From positions 1,240,001 through 1,304,000 of the forward strand of contig NZ_CP017006.1 of the NCBI RefSeq assembly GCF_001719125.1: a stretch of DNA of 64,000 bases, in the 5' to 3' direction. The notes under the pieces were generated by a model, which was not told where the DNA came from, did not search any database, and was given only the letters and a program-made list of their open reading frames with translations. This document shows, in pieces, positions 17,945 to 27,636 of the stretch (within the stretch, counting starts at the first letter, position 1; each line of letters begins with the position of its first letter). The DNA is from Sulfolobus sp. A20. GTDB lineage: Archaea > Thermoproteota > Thermoprotei_A > Sulfolobales > Sulfolobaceae. Both the position numbers and the translations under genes were made by a program.

Positions 17945-18523
17945 ATGGTAGATAATAGGCCAGAACTTAATAGAATGGGATTATCACTTAGGAATATTGA
18001 TTCTAGATATAAGCCAATCATGAGAATGGGAATATCGATTGATGAAATGATATACGTTGCCAGAAGGTTATATCCTATGGTAAAAGCTAGTGAGAGGATC
18101 TTAGAAGTGGGTTGTGGGAATGGATTAATAGGGGTAATTTTATCCAAGTTACTGGATCGAGAGGTGTACGTGATCGACGATTGGAATCAAGTATCTAAAG
18201 ATGATGTAATGCGTAATATAAAGGAAGATAACGCTAAAGTATTACTTAATGATTTTCATGAAGGCTACGGTCTGCCTTTTGACGATCGAAGCTTTAATTT
18301 GGTCTATTCAGTAATGTTCTTATCTAATATAGGAAGAGAAGGTAGGTTAAAATTAGGAAAAGAGGTTTTAAGGGTTTTAAAAAATAATGGCTTATTTATC
18401 GTAGTAGATACGCTAGTTTTCAGGGGAAAAATTAGAAAAGATTTAGAGGGTATGTTTAAACTTAAGTGGTACGGTGAGGAAAATGGGTTCTCGTTCTTTT
18501 TATGGTCTAATAATCTTACTTAA
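17945..18523 (+). CDS. Class I SAM-dependent methyltransferase
   Basis: 192 residues. SAM-binding motif I is ILEVGCGNGLIGVIL (about residues 51-65), followed by the acidic end of strand 2 (VYVIDDW) and motif IV-like FDDRSFNLVYSVMFLSN. The FYSV/MFLS block and LKNNGLFIVVD match small-molecule or ubiquinone-type methyltransferases of the Methyltransf_11 kind; the substrate is unknown. It is cytoplasmic. The 3' end overlaps the convergent 78-residue gene by 24 bases. Confidence 0.85.
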   Translation: MVDNRPELNRMGLSLRNIDSRYKPIMRMGISIDEMIYVARRLYPMVKASERILEVGCGNGLIGVILSKLLDREVYVIDDWNQVSKDDVMRNIKEDNAKVLLNDFHEGYGLPFDDRSFNLVYSVMFLSNIGREGRLKLGKEVLRVLKNNGLFIVVDTLVFRGKIRKDLEGMFKLKWYGEENGFSFFLWSNNLT

Positions 18524-18736
18524 TTCCTTTTTTAACAAAATTAATGAATTTATCATGCTTTTGATTTCCTCTCTTTCTTTCTCATCATTAGCCTGAACCT
18601 TCTCCAGTGAATAAGATAATTGATCCAATAATTCCTCAACAGTGTCACATACTTCACAATCTTTACACTTCTTACACTCCTCCATTTTACTCAGAATATT
18701 CTGATACATTTTTCTTATATCATTAGGGCTCATCAA
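18500..18736 (-). CDS. Small Cys-rich coiled-coil protein
   Basis: 78 residues. The N-terminal third holds CKKCKDCEVC (four Cys in two CxxC pairs), which could bind a metal; the rest is a charged amphipathic helix with a coiled-coil heptad look (LLDQLSYSLEKVQANDEKER). No family is recognised. It is convergent with the methyltransferase (24-base overlap) and divergent from the antiporter. Confidence 0.6.
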   Translation of the reverse strand: MMSPNDIRKMYQNILSKMEECKKCKDCEVCDTVEELLDQLSYSLEKVQANDEKEREEIKSMINSLILLKKELSKIIRP

Positions 18737-18798
18737 ATATATAATATCGTTAGAGCAATAATTAAATTTTATAATTGCAGAGACAACACTCTTATCAG

Positions 18799-20607
18799 AT
18801 GAATTATGCTGTAATTAGTTTTGTTTTACTATCTACTTTACTATTAGCATTCTTGCTCACTAGGCTCAAGATCTCACCTGTTATAGCTTATCTTTTAGGT
18901 GGTGTATTGGCAACTACGTATTTAGGAGTAAGTTTTAACTCCTCTTACTTCAGTATACTGAACTTTCTGGCATTAAACCTTTTAGCATTCGAAATTGGTG
19001 CCTCATTTGATATATCTAGGGCTAGAGAATTATTCAGAAAGGCATTAAGTATTTCATTAGTAGAGCTAATCTTAATAACACTACTTTCCTACTACTTTGG
19101 ACTGTACTTATTACATTTAGGACCTCTATTGTCTCTATTTCTCGTTATGGCTTCGATTGATACTAGTACGTCAATATTATATAAGATAGCTGGAAACAAA
19201 TTAGACAAGAACACTAAGGACTTATTGATTGCAGTAGCATCGATAGAAGATATTGAGGTATTCTTTCTATACTCTATAGCAGTAGCCGCTAATGGATCGT
19301 TTAACCCTATAAGAATTGTATCTGTAGTTGTGGAAGTTTTAGTTGCAGGATTAATAATGTATGTTTTTGCAAAGTATTTTATAGCTGGATTATCAATTTT
19401 TACGCTAAACAATGTAGAAGATGAGAGTATTTTAATACTATTTCCGGTTGCTCTAGTTTTCCTCTTTGAATACATTTCTTCTGTAACTTCTATTCCTACA
19501 ACTCTTACAATGATTTTGGCTGGATTAGCTTTTTCCTCCATCAGTGAAAGTGAGAGAGTGCTAAAGCTTACCTCCCCCATTAGAGAGTTCGCTCTAATAT
19601 TCTTCTTTCTATCGGTAGGTAGTTATTTAAAGGTATCGACATCAATATTAACTTTCGTAATATTTTCGGTATTGATTCTTCTTATTAAATATATTTCATT
19701 TAGTACAGCATCATGGGTCACTGGAACAACCTTCGTTAAAGCCTTCACGAACGGGCTTTATATGTTACCTATAAGTGAATTTGGAATAATAGTATCACTT
19801 GAAGCATTAAATAGAGGAATCAACGTATATGTAGTATACTATATTTCTGTTGTCGTTGTATTATTATCCTCTACCATAGGGTCAATTATAGCTACTAGGG
19901 TAAGTATTTTTGGAAGGATAGTCAGCATGATTTACTCACGTTCTTACTTCTTAAGACAGTTGGACTCTGCTATTGTCTGGCTTAATAGAAATATATCTAA
20001 GGACTTTTCTCCTCTATCAAAATCATTAATATTCAGAGGTTTCATAAAGATGTTAATATACATGACTTTGCCTTACGTACTATTTCCACTAATTGGGAGT
20101 TTGATTACGAGTATAATAGATCCAAATAGAATCTCATTATTCTCTTACTTCATTTATGCAGGTGAGATTATCATAGCCTTATTCTTATTATCGCTTTTCC
20201 TATCTGAAGGTATTCAATTATATTTAACGATAAACAATCAAATACTGGAGAAATTAGTGAAGGTGAAAAGTAAGTTATTCAAACTCTTCTGGCTTAATTT
20301 AACATCTGTCTCCTCAACATTTTACACAATTATTATTACAATTATTTACATAATATTTGAGATTATACCTTTATTATATAATCTTCCGCCAATTTTTGGC
20401 TATATTACGCTCATCGCTAGCGGATATATTGCATATAGAAGAAGGAATTTAAAAACATACTCATTTGCCTTCAGCATTTTTAGTGAAAAAAACATAAGTG
20501 ATAAAGAATTAGTAAAGATAAGTAAAAAAGTCATAAAGAAAAAGATTAATAAAAATGATGAAAACAACCTAATTGGTTCATTTTTAAGAAAAATAATAAA
20601 AAAATAA
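18799..20607 (+). CDS. Kef/NapA-type cation:proton antiporter (CPA2)
   Basis: About 602 residues: twelve or so helices in the first ~390 residues, further helices near 415-550 and a basic tail. KISPVIAYLLGGVLATTYLG, LLAFEIGASFDISRARELF and the helix DTSTSILYKIAGNKLDKN followed by ASIEDIEVFFLY match the CPA2 exchanger core, where acidic residues of the crossed helices carry Na+ or K+ and H+. The tail lacks a clear RCK/TrkA-N domain. The ATG at 18799 is preferred; a TTG at 18775 would add eight polar residues. It is convergent with the MFS gene at 20609, only one base between. Confidence 0.8.
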   Translation: MNYAVISFVLLSTLLLAFLLTRLKISPVIAYLLGGVLATTYLGVSFNSSYFSILNFLALNLLAFEIGASFDISRARELFRKALSISLVELILITLLSYYFGLYLLHLGPLLSLFLVMASIDTSTSILYKIAGNKLDKNTKDLLIAVASIEDIEVFFLYSIAVAANGSFNPIRIVSVVVEVLVAGLIMYVFAKYFIAGLSIFTLNNVEDESILILFPVALVFLFEYISSVTSIPTTLTMILAGLAFSSISESERVLKLTSPIREFALIFFFLSVGSYLKVSTSILTFVIFSVLILLIKYISFSTASWVTGTTFVKAFTNGLYMLPISEFGIIVSLEALNRGINVYVVYYISVVVVLLSSTIGSIIATRVSIFGRIVSMIYSRSYFLRQLDSAIVWLNRNISKDFSPLSKSLIFRGFIKMLIYMTLPYVLFPLIGSLITSIIDPNRISLFSYFIYAGEIIIALFLLSLFLSEGIQLYLTINNQILEKLVKVKSKLFKLFWLNLTSVSSTFYTIIITIIYIIFEIIPLLYNLPPIFGYITLIASGYIAYRRRNLKTYSFAFSIFSEKNISDKELVKISKKVIKKKINKNDENNLIGSFLRKIIKK

Positions 20608-20608
20608 A

Positions 20609-21769
20609 TTATGGATTTATTTCCCTCAGTTTCGGATGTAATAACCATAATACAAATGAGATGAATACCCCGGATATTCCCAAAATAATGAAGTAAAGAT
20701 AGTTGACTGATAATAGATATTCAAAAATATAAACTAAGGAAACTTCCAATGAACTGGTTATTAATATCTCTATGCTTAGCACACTACCTAAGAATTCATT
20801 GCCAGTGCTGGATTTAACTCCAGCCATTACGAAATTCTCTATCACACCTTGACTGAAGGAGATAAATGATAGTGATGCTAATAGAAGGTATGGCGATATC
20901 GAGGGTGATAATAAAAGTAAATAAGTCATGAAGCACGAAGTAAGGTAAATTATCATAATATTTCTTCCGTTATGAAGTTTTGTCATAACAAAAATAGATA
21001 ATATGAAGATAAAATAATAAATTGCTTGGGAAAAACCATAGATCTGAGTAGTTCCTCTGAATAAAGTAATTAATAGGGGTAAAATATATGTAATGGGGTA
21101 TAGAAATCCCTCAGAAATAGCGTAAGTTAGTATGACTCCTCTTACTTTTTCATCTCTTTTCATGTAATCTATACCGGTACTTAACTTAACTCTCTTACTT
21201 CCCCCTCCTATATTAAATCCTTTGAGAACTATAAGACCTAAACCAGAAACTAAACCAACTAAAATTAAGTCATATGCATTTAGGAAGTTAAATAAAATGT
21301 ACCAAACAGCCCCAGATATTATTCTGGAAGACATCGAAATAACATTTACATATAAAATAGCCTTTGCCCTAGCATCGTCGGGCATTGTTGCATAATACGT
21401 TACATAACCTACGTTATTCGATATCTCAGCCACAAGGATCCTGATATAATAAACTAGAAATATTATGAGTGGAGATTTAGTTAAGAATGCTAACGCCAAT
21501 ACAATAGCTAAGGAAGCTGATATTCCTCGACTAATGAAAAAAAGTTTTGCTCTATTATATTTATCTGATAAAAATCCGATAAAGTATGAAATGAAAATTC
21601 TAAATAGAGGTCTTGCAATTACAGCTGAACCAAATAATAAGGGCTCTGTCTTAAATAAGAGGAAAAATAGCCAATAAGTAGTAAGTTCTGATTGAATGTA
21701 CGAGAATCCTGCAAATACGCTGAACGTAGTATATTGTCTGAAGGCTTTATATTGAAAAGGAGAAGGCAC
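20609..21769 (-). CDS. MFS transporter
   Basis: 386 residues with about 11-12 membrane helices. The loop FLSDKYNRAKLFFISRG between helices 2 and 3 is the classical major facilitator motif (G-x-L-S-D-R-x-x-R-R type). It may be a drug or small-molecule exporter, but the substrate is not evident. It ends one base from the convergent antiporter gene and has 504 gene-free bases upstream. Confidence 0.8.
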   Translation of the reverse strand: MPSPFQYKAFRQYTTFSVFAGFSYIQSELTTYWLFFLLFKTEPLLFGSAVIARPLFRIFISYFIGFLSDKYNRAKLFFISRGISASLAIVLALAFLTKSPLIIFLVYYIRILVAEISNNVGYVTYYATMPDDARAKAILYVNVISMSSRIISGAVWYILFNFLNAYDLILVGLVSGLGLIVLKGFNIGGGSKRVKLSTGIDYMKRDEKVRGVILTYAISEGFLYPITYILPLLITLFRGTTQIYGFSQAIYYFIFILSIFVMTKLHNGRNIMIIYLTSCFMTYLLLLSPSISPYLLLASLSFISFSQGVIENFVMAGVKSSTGNEFLGSVLSIEILITSSLEVSLVYIFEYLLSVNYLYFIILGISGVFISFVLWLLHPKLREINP

Positions 21770-22273
21770 AAATCTATCTATCTTAAACTATTTATAAATA
21801 TTTTATATGAAAAATAGACTATTTATTTTAACCTCGATTATCCTCATTTAAACCATTCTTATTCTACTTTAGTTAATTTAAAGTCTCTATAAGGGTTCAA
21901 AAAGAGTTTATTTAACATTCCATAAAGTTTGATAGAAAGATATATGATATATAATATAAAATTTTATCAAATTTCTAACAGCTTAAATTAGTTTTAAATC
22001 AAATTATACATTTAAGTTATAGAATTATAACTAGAAAATCATTATGAAAAATTAGATGGAGTTTAAGTATTTTTCTTATATAATGTGAAGTAATCTGTAA
22101 ATAGAGGCTTTCCATAATATTGTTATATAGCTATAAAAATCAAACATGTAGTTTATTATTTTATTAGTCCAATTTAAATCCTCAGCATCATAAAACCTTT
22201 CTGCGTGTTAAGTAAATTCTATATTTTTGAAATTGAATAGTATCTGCTTAGCATTGTTCTAAGTCAAACATTT
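21770..22273. other. Gene-free, very AT-rich stretch
   Basis: No open frame with coding character, no RNA gene and no hairpin element was seen. It contains long A/T runs, including the promoter region of the MFS gene (TATTTATAAATATTTTATATG just before its start at ~21790-21810). The rest may be decayed sequence. Confidence 0.5.
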
Positions 22274-22651
22274 CTATTGCTCTTTTTTTATTATTAATCT
22301 TGTTATTTCAATTGCAATACCCACGATGGATAATATTAATCCTACGTTCATCGCTTCATTTCCATAAAAAATCTTATATCCCTCTAGTAACATACTCGCA
22401 TTTCCACTCCCTTTCAGATAAAATAGTTCTTTAACTACAATCGAATCTGAAGAGTTTAGTTTGTTGATAGACCCATTTTCATAGAATATAGTGAAATTTC
22501 CAGAATTTACCATGATCTCTGCTTTGGTATACCAAGGAGGCATGGTAAAGGTACTATTAGTATATACTGTTAAGCTCAATGGAAAAGTGATCTCTCCTAA
22601 AGTGACTATTATCAATCCTATTGATAATAAGAATAACCCTATCCTTATCAT
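22274..22651 (-). CDS. Small two-helix membrane protein in the ABC operon
   Basis: 125 residues: an N-terminal helix (IGLFLLSIGLIIVTLGEI), an external loop of ~65 residues rich in Asn, Ser and Tyr, and a C-terminal helix (VGLILSIVGIAIEITRLII) with a basic end. No family is recognised. The start overlaps the stop of the permease gene by 4 bases, so it belongs to the same operon and may be an accessory subunit of the exporter. Confidence 0.65.
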   Translation of the reverse strand: MIRIGLFLLSIGLIIVTLGEITFPLSLTVYTNSTFTMPPWYTKAEIMVNSGNFTIFYENGSINKLNSSDSIVVKELFYLKGSGNASMLLEGYKIFYGNEAMNVGLILSIVGIAIEITRLIIKKEQ

Positions 22652-23271
22652 ATAGACATCCTCTTAAATATGTGGTAGGAAAAATAGATTAGTAAAAAAT
22701 CAACCGGTAAGAAGTAATAAAAAATATAAGCTAAACCGACAACTTCAGCCCCTAATAAGGAGAGTATTATGAAAATGCTTATGAAAAAGCTTCTGAATGG
22801 TCTCTTAATTAGTAGAGTGATAAGATATGAAAGATTACATATAAACAAATACTGGGAAATAAATTCCTCTATCCAAATCAATGGAGGTCTAAAAGAAGAT
22901 AGCAGAAATGTGATTTCAGATATTGTGATGAAGAGGAGTGATATTGCTAAGACGTCTAAAGTATAAAGAATAAAAAAGACCGTTCTCTTATTTTTTATTT
23001 GAAGAAAAGTTACTATTGTGCCGTCGAATAGATCTTGTCCTAATCCTAGGCTTATATTTTTAACTGTTATAACAGATAATATTATTCCGATTGTCCATAT
23101 TTCTAAACTAAGTATTTGAAACTGTTGTGAAGTGACTACATCCCTTACTTGTGGAAATAAGAAGTTATATGATGCAACTAAAGCTACACTTAATATGAAT
23201 GCTAAGTCAATATAAGCTAATAGACCGTAATTGCCGTACCTATGCTTCAATACTAAAGTAGTCATTCCCAA
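22648..23271 (-). CDS. ABC transporter membrane subunit (ABC-2-like)
   Basis: 207 residues with about six membrane helices and short loops, the size of compact ABC-2-type permeases. No family signature stands out. It overlaps the ATPase gene by 10 bases and the downstream small membrane gene by 4 bases. Together they would form an exporter, since no solute-binding protein is present. Substrate unknown. Confidence 0.75.
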   Translation of the reverse strand: MGMTTLVLKHRYGNYGLLAYIDLAFILSVALVASYNFLFPQVRDVVTSQQFQILSLEIWTIGIILSVITVKNISLGLGQDLFDGTIVTFLQIKNKRTVFFILYTLDVLAISLLFITISEITFLLSSFRPPLIWIEEFISQYLFICNLSYLITLLIKRPFRSFFISIFIILSLLGAEVVGLAYIFYYFLPVDFLLIYFSYHIFKRMSI

Positions 23272-24140
23272 CCTATTCCACCCTGAATACTTTTATCTAT
23301 AATCGAATTTCTTACATAAAGTATTTTTATACCTGCATCAGTTAATACTTTTATTATCTCAGATAGATTGCCTTTAACCTTAATCTGATTTCCTATTACT
23401 TCTATGTTAAATTTCTCGTTTAATAATTCAACTGACTTACTTACATTATCTACCACAATGTAAAATTCCTCAAGAAAGTCATTTCTTAAAAGATTATTTA
23501 CTTTTCCAATAAATCTTAATACACCGTTGTTGATAGCTAGAACATGCGTAGAAAACGCAAGTATTTCTGAAGCTATGTGAGAAGATATTAATACAGTTAA
23601 ACCTAATTTTTCTCTAAGACGCATGAAGGTGTTATAAACTTCATATCTTGATGTTACGTCTAGGTTTGCTGTAGGCTCATCAGCTATAATAATGTCTGGA
23701 TTTTTCATTAACGCGAATATTATCTGAAGTTTCTGCCTTGTACCAGTTGACAAGTCTTTTACTTTATTTTTTATAAAATTATATAAATTGAATTGATCTA
23801 ATAATTCCTTAGCGTCGCTTAAGGGATAATTGAACTCCTTACTTACCTCGTTAATAACATCATATACAGTTAAGTAGAGTGGAAGATAAGGTTTATCTAG
23901 AATAACAGATAACTTCCTATAGAGTTTATTACTAGTCCAAGGATCCTCTCCTAAAACGCTCACGTCACCAGAAGTTCTATTTATTAGACCAGAAAGTATT
24001 TTTATGAGAGTAGATTTACCAGCACCATTAGGACCTAATATTGCCGTTATACTACCTTCTTCAACATGAAATGAAAGTCCATGAAGAACTTCAAAGTCCC
24101 CATACCTCTTCACTAAATTCTTTACTTCGATAACGCTCAT
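23262..24140 (-). CDS. ABC transporter ATP-binding protein
   Basis: 292 residues. Walker A is GPNGAGKST (36-44), the ABC signature LSTGTRQKL (~134-142), Walker B IIIADEPTANLD, and the H-loop His is in SSHIASEI. It has the length and C-terminal extension (~220-292) of drug- or lipid-export ATPases (CcmA/NatA type). First gene of a three-gene operon with the permease at 22648 and the small membrane protein at 22274. Confidence 0.92.
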   Translation of the reverse strand: MSVIEVKNLVKRYGDFEVLHGLSFHVEEGSITAILGPNGAGKSTLIKILSGLINRTSGDVSVLGEDPWTSNKLYRKLSVILDKPYLPLYLTVYDVINEVSKEFNYPLSDAKELLDQFNLYNFIKNKVKDLSTGTRQKLQIIFALMKNPDIIIADEPTANLDVTSRYEVYNTFMRLREKLGLTVLISSHIASEILAFSTHVLAINNGVLRFIGKVNNLLRNDFLEEFYIVVDNVSKSVELLNEKFNIEVIGNQIKVKGNLSEIIKVLTDAGIKILYVRNSIIDKSIQGGIGWE

Positions 24141-24230
24141 GCTTTAATTAATGATTAGATGAGAACGTTAAAAACTTTTCCAGAAAAGATTAGATTATAT
24201 AAAAATTAGATATATATCTTAAAAATAAAC

Positions 24231-24821
24231 TTAATTATCATATATCAGATTTATGAATAGTGAGCTTAATCTAATAAAAATTAAGATTAGGTCATCATTA
24301 TTTTCATTATCGTGATGGGGTGAGATGAGTTGAAAATACAAACCGATATCATTTAAAACTTCTTGATAAGTCAAATTTTGGTATGCCTTACCTGTAACGT
24401 AAATTGTAATCTCTACTTCTTTATCGTTTATACTTACATTCGATGAGGTATGGTTCAAGTTTAGCGTAACTACATTTCCATCTTCGAAATATAAAACCAC
24501 GTATAATTGTGAAAAGTTTATCTCAGGCTTTATACCAACTAAGTATAGTCCCTTATCCTTTACATGGACTTTTAACTTAGCTGTAAAGGAAAAAGAATAA
24601 AGTGTGGAAGTATTTGATGGTAAAGTATTGGTTGATGTCTGGGTGTTAGATATTTGGGCTGAATTACTACTACTAACTATTTGTACGTTAGAAACATTAA
24701 TTGGGACTTGGCTAATAGGCTGATTAGGTCTATGCAATGCATAATATAATTCTATACCAAGAGCTATATTTACAATAAGAGTGACTATCACTAGGCTAGC
24801 TAATAATACTTGTCTATCCAC
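24231..24821 (-). CDS. Anchored extracytoplasmic protein, unknown family
   Basis: 196 residues: an N-terminal anchor helix (VLLASLVIVTLIVNIALGIEL), a Ser/Thr/Asn-rich linker (~38-70), then a beta-rich domain (FTAKLKVHVKDKGLYLVGIK, QLYVVLYFEDGNVVTL). Near the end is an HHDNENNDD cluster followed by a final hydrophobic segment. No family is recognised. It is divergent from the membrane-anchored regulator at 24919 (97 bases between starts) and upstream of the ABC operon. Confidence 0.65.
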   Translation of the reverse strand: MDRQVLLASLVIVTLIVNIALGIELYYALHRPNQPISQVPINVSNVQIVSSSNSAQISNTQTSTNTLPSNTSTLYSFSFTAKLKVHVKDKGLYLVGIKPEINFSQLYVVLYFEDGNVVTLNLNHTSSNVSINDKEVEITIYVTGKAYQNLTYQEVLNDIGLYFQLISPHHDNENNDDLILIFIRLSSLFINLIYDN

Positions 24822-24918
24822 AATATTATCTTTGCAATTTATCTCATATAAGTATTAGTTCCGGAACAGCGGAACTGTCATTAAGTTATTAAAGCCAGAT
24901 TGTCTTTTATAGAAATAG

Positions 24919-25716
24919 ATGATAAAGGGACAATTACTTCTAATGCTACTAGTAATTCCACTGGCGTTCACTATAGTTGCCAATAGTAGTCCAAGTGTAA
25001 TAACAATCTACTATAATGGGACTGTAGAAGCTAAACTATACAACGTTTCTCAGTTCATTCTCATTGGCTACAACGTTACTAATCTAAAAGTAGTTGGAGC
25101 TCAGTATAATCTCTCTGGTAATATGCTTTATCTAAGAAATTACACTTACGCTTACGCCTTAATCACCTATAAGGCAGTCTTCCCTAAGGGTGTAATTCAA
25201 GCGAACGAAAATGGAAATTACAGTATGATTATATTGCTACCTATTAACGCATCAATTAGTTATATTATTCCACAGCCGTCTAGTTTTACAATAAATAATA
25301 ATTTCTATAATATTACATTTTATACAAATAAAGTTACAATACTATATGCTTTCTCTACTGCATTGATACAGAAATCTAATGAATCAAATATAGAGTTGTA
25401 CTTAATAGGAGGGTTAGTAGGTAGCGATGCAATATTAGCTTCACTGATATTTCTAGTTTTGAGGAGAAATAAGACTAGAGAAGAAGTTGATGACCAAAGC
25501 ATAAATGTGGATATAGTGCCCAATATATTAGACGAGAGAGATACAATAGTCTTGGAAGCCATAAAAATGGGTACTAACACGCTGGCTGATATTATTAGAC
25601 AAACCGGATTGCCTAAGTCTACAGCGTACAGAAGAGTTAAAAAACTCGTTAAGTTGGGTTACATAGAAGAGGTAAGAGAAGAAGGAAAAATAAGATATGT
25701 TTTAAAGAAAAAATAA
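24919..25716 (+). CDS. Membrane-anchored winged-helix regulator with an external sensor domain
   Basis: 265 residues. Order: signal or anchor (1-20), an external beta-rich domain with many N-x-S/T sites (~25-155), a membrane helix (158-181), a basic stop-transfer LRRNK, a linker, and a C-terminal winged helix (205-265: ERDTIVLEAIKMGTNTLADI, then LPKSTAYRRVKKLVKLGYI and a KIRYVLKKK wing end). This is a one-component design: a sensor outside the membrane and DNA binding inside. The N-out/C-in HTH order is opposite to ArnR-type Sulfolobus regulators (HTH first, helices last). Its likely targets are the flanking secreted-protein genes and the ABC operon (inference). Confidence 0.8.
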   Translation: MIKGQLLLMLLVIPLAFTIVANSSPSVITIYYNGTVEAKLYNVSQFILIGYNVTNLKVVGAQYNLSGNMLYLRNYTYAYALITYKAVFPKGVIQANENGNYSMIILLPINASISYIIPQPSSFTINNNFYNITFYTNKVTILYAFSTALIQKSNESNIELYLIGGLVGSDAILASLIFLVLRRNKTREEVDDQSINVDIVPNILDERDTIVLEAIKMGTNTLADIIRQTGLPKSTAYRRVKKLVKLGYIEEVREEGKIRYVLKKK

Positions 25717-25719
25717 AAT

Positions 25720-25914
25720 TTAATTGGGTGGAAGTAGTTCCATATTATATCCGCTTGTAGCTATTATTATTGCATCTACTATTGCATATATACATATCCC
25801 TATCAATAATATAATTGTTACTTTCTTCGTATCTATTATGTAACTTTCTTTTTCCCCTTCGTCCTCCTCAAAATTATATACTGTCTCTCCCATTTTTATC
25901 AAATCATAATTCAT
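25720..25914 (-). CDS. Small membrane protein
   Basis: 64 residues: an acidic cytoplasmic part (NFEEDEGEKESYIID), one membrane helix (VTIILLIGICIYAIVDAIII) and a short tail. It ends 3 bases from the convergent regulator gene. No family is recognised; the clear helix and charge layout argue that it is real, but evidence is limited. Confidence 0.45.
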   Translation of the reverse strand: MNYDLIKMGETVYNFEEDEGEKESYIIDTKKVTIILLIGICIYAIVDAIIIATSGYNMELLPPN

Positions 25915-26114
25915 ACATATTCTTATTAAGAGACCCGTACCGAGACTTTCAATTAGTTATCTTGAATTTAACGTTGATGTGTTTCAATGTGTTTCATTTT
26001 AATGGAACTTTAATTCTTGATTTACCCTGCCTAAACTAAATGGTTAGATATCATAAAAATGGAACTGTACCTTATAAGAATGAAACTACAAGATGATATT
26101 TAGGTGTTCAAAAA

Positions 26115-26663
26115 ATGAATAAGTTAGCCCTAATCGGAATATTGTTAGCTACCGTATTAGCTGGAGGAATAGTGATAGGCGAAGAGGTTACGGGAGGTTT
26201 AGCCAATATAAGTTATAACGTTACTTCTCCTACAATCCAAACAATTTCCGCTTCATTTAACCTAGGTAACTTAACAGCAGGGCAAAGTGGAACTCTAACC
26301 CAAAATGCGACTGTTACTGTTTCAGCCAATGGTACTTATACAATAAAATTAGTAAAGGACGTATTGGAAGACGTATTCTCTGAGTTTAATGTCACTATTC
26401 ATATTGCAAACTATACTTTTACCCTAATGCTACATGGGAAAGGTCAGTACGCAGTGTATTTAACGAAGGGTACATATACAGTTAATATTAAGATATCTTA
26501 TCAAGTATCACAGAGCCCAGAAGCAAAGTCTGTTAGTAATATACCGTTCTTGATAATAAAGTATGGAAATGAAGAGATTAGCCATCAAGGAGTTACTGGT
26601 ACGAATGAAAATCATGGAAAACACAAACACGATCATGATGATAACGATCAGGGAGATGAATAA
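26115..26663 (+). CDS. Secreted protein with a His/Asp-rich tail
   Basis: 182 residues: signal peptide (LALIGILLATVLAGGIVIG), a beta-rich domain with repeated N-x-S/T sites (SYNVTSPT, FNVTIHIANYTFTLMLHG), and an extremely His/Asp-rich C terminus (HGKHKHDHDDNDQGDE) that should bind divalent metal. A possible partner is the protein at 24231, which also carries an HHDNENNDD patch. A TATA-like ACAAGATGATATTTAGG region precedes the ATG. Family unknown. Confidence 0.65.
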   Translation: MNKLALIGILLATVLAGGIVIGEEVTGGLANISYNVTSPTIQTISASFNLGNLTAGQSGTLTQNATVTVSANGTYTIKLVKDVLEDVFSEFNVTIHIANYTFTLMLHGKGQYAVYLTKGTYTVNIKISYQVSQSPEAKSVSNIPFLIIKYGNEEISHQGVTGTNENHGKHKHDHDDNDQGDE

Positions 26664-26842
26664 AAATATAAGAATTTTTCCTTCCAATTTTTTAATTTAT
26701 CTATAAATTAAATGATATTATAATATCCAATATAGAAACGTAATATTTTTTTGGTATAATTCTAAATACTAGATAAGATTTCCTAATTTTTTATAACACT
26801 AACAACAATGCATAGTATAAATATCAATAAGACGTTTTAGTG

Positions 26843-27466
26843 TTAAAGCTTTATAAGTGCATAATTAACTCCTAGGAAGACTGCAAAGAACACTGGTAGG
26901 AAAACCTCATCTATATTCAACAAAGCTTCACCCATAAATAGCGTGGCAAGACCGAAAAGTAAAGCCGAGAGAACAAATTTAAGGTGCGGAACCCTTATTT
27001 TCATAATTTGAGCCCTTAACGCAATCGTTAGAGCTATTACCACCACCACTGCTATTAGAGTACCTAGAAGCGTAGACGAGAAACTTTGTGGAATTAATGC
27101 TAATATGACCAGACCAGCCTCCAAGGCCTCAGTAGCTGAGACTACAAACACTGTTATAATTCCTTCCTCTTTTTCCTCATGCTTTCTTCTTATACCCTTA
27201 AAGCTTCTCCTAGCACTAGCTAGTAACCTGTAACCGAAATAAGCTAATATGACTGCAGCAGCTAATAACACGTATTCTATCGGTAAGAAAACTATGTATC
27301 TACCTAAAAGAAAAACCGGGAGGAGCACTAGTAATATTCCTGCTATCGCATAAAGGATAGGCTTAAAGTTTTTGTATATGCCTTGAAAGATCACCGCTAC
27401 AGCACTTGCCTCGGATAACTCTAATACACTTATGCCGAGAGATGCCAATAAGACTGAAATATCCAT
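26843..27466 (-). CDS. Integral membrane protein with two acidic helix motifs, possible metal permease
   Basis: About 207 residues and six to seven helices. Two similar intramembrane motifs occur: [15 protein letters not shown] in the first helix and [15 protein letters not shown] in the middle, spaced like the two R-E-G-x-E helices of FTR1 iron permeases and the acidic motifs of GDT1/TMEM165 transporters. A charged cytoplasmic loop ([15 protein letters not shown]) separates the halves. The inverted-repeat layout suggests an ion transporter; the arginine of FTR1 is missing, so the family is open. The ATG at 27466 is preferred over a start at 27523, which adds a polar leader before the first helix. 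Confidence 0.65.
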   Translation of the reverse strand: MDISVLLASLGISVLELSEASAVAVIFQGIYKNFKPILYAIAGILLVLLPVFLLGRYIVFLPIEYVLLAAAVILAYFGYRLLASARRSFKGIRRKHEEKEEGIITVFVVSATEALEAGLVILALIPQSFSSTLLGTLIAVVVVIALTIALRAQIMKIRVPHLKFVLSALLFGLATLFMGEALLNIDEVFLPVFFAVFLGVNYALIKL

Positions 27467-27636
27467 GCACAAATATTCTTCGACTATTTTAATAAAGTTT
27501 AACCTAGAAATAGTCCAGAACACTTTATATAGATCTAAGCACCCAATAGAAATAACCTTAAGAAATAAGACTTAAAAAATCTCATCATCTATAGCAGGGG
27601 AGTAAGTTCAGTAAATTTATCTAGCTTATTTTCTAC

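Noticed and set aside
25815-26039. 74-codon frame on the + strand
   Set aside because: It overlaps the small membrane gene on the other strand and lacks a promoter and a coherent fold.
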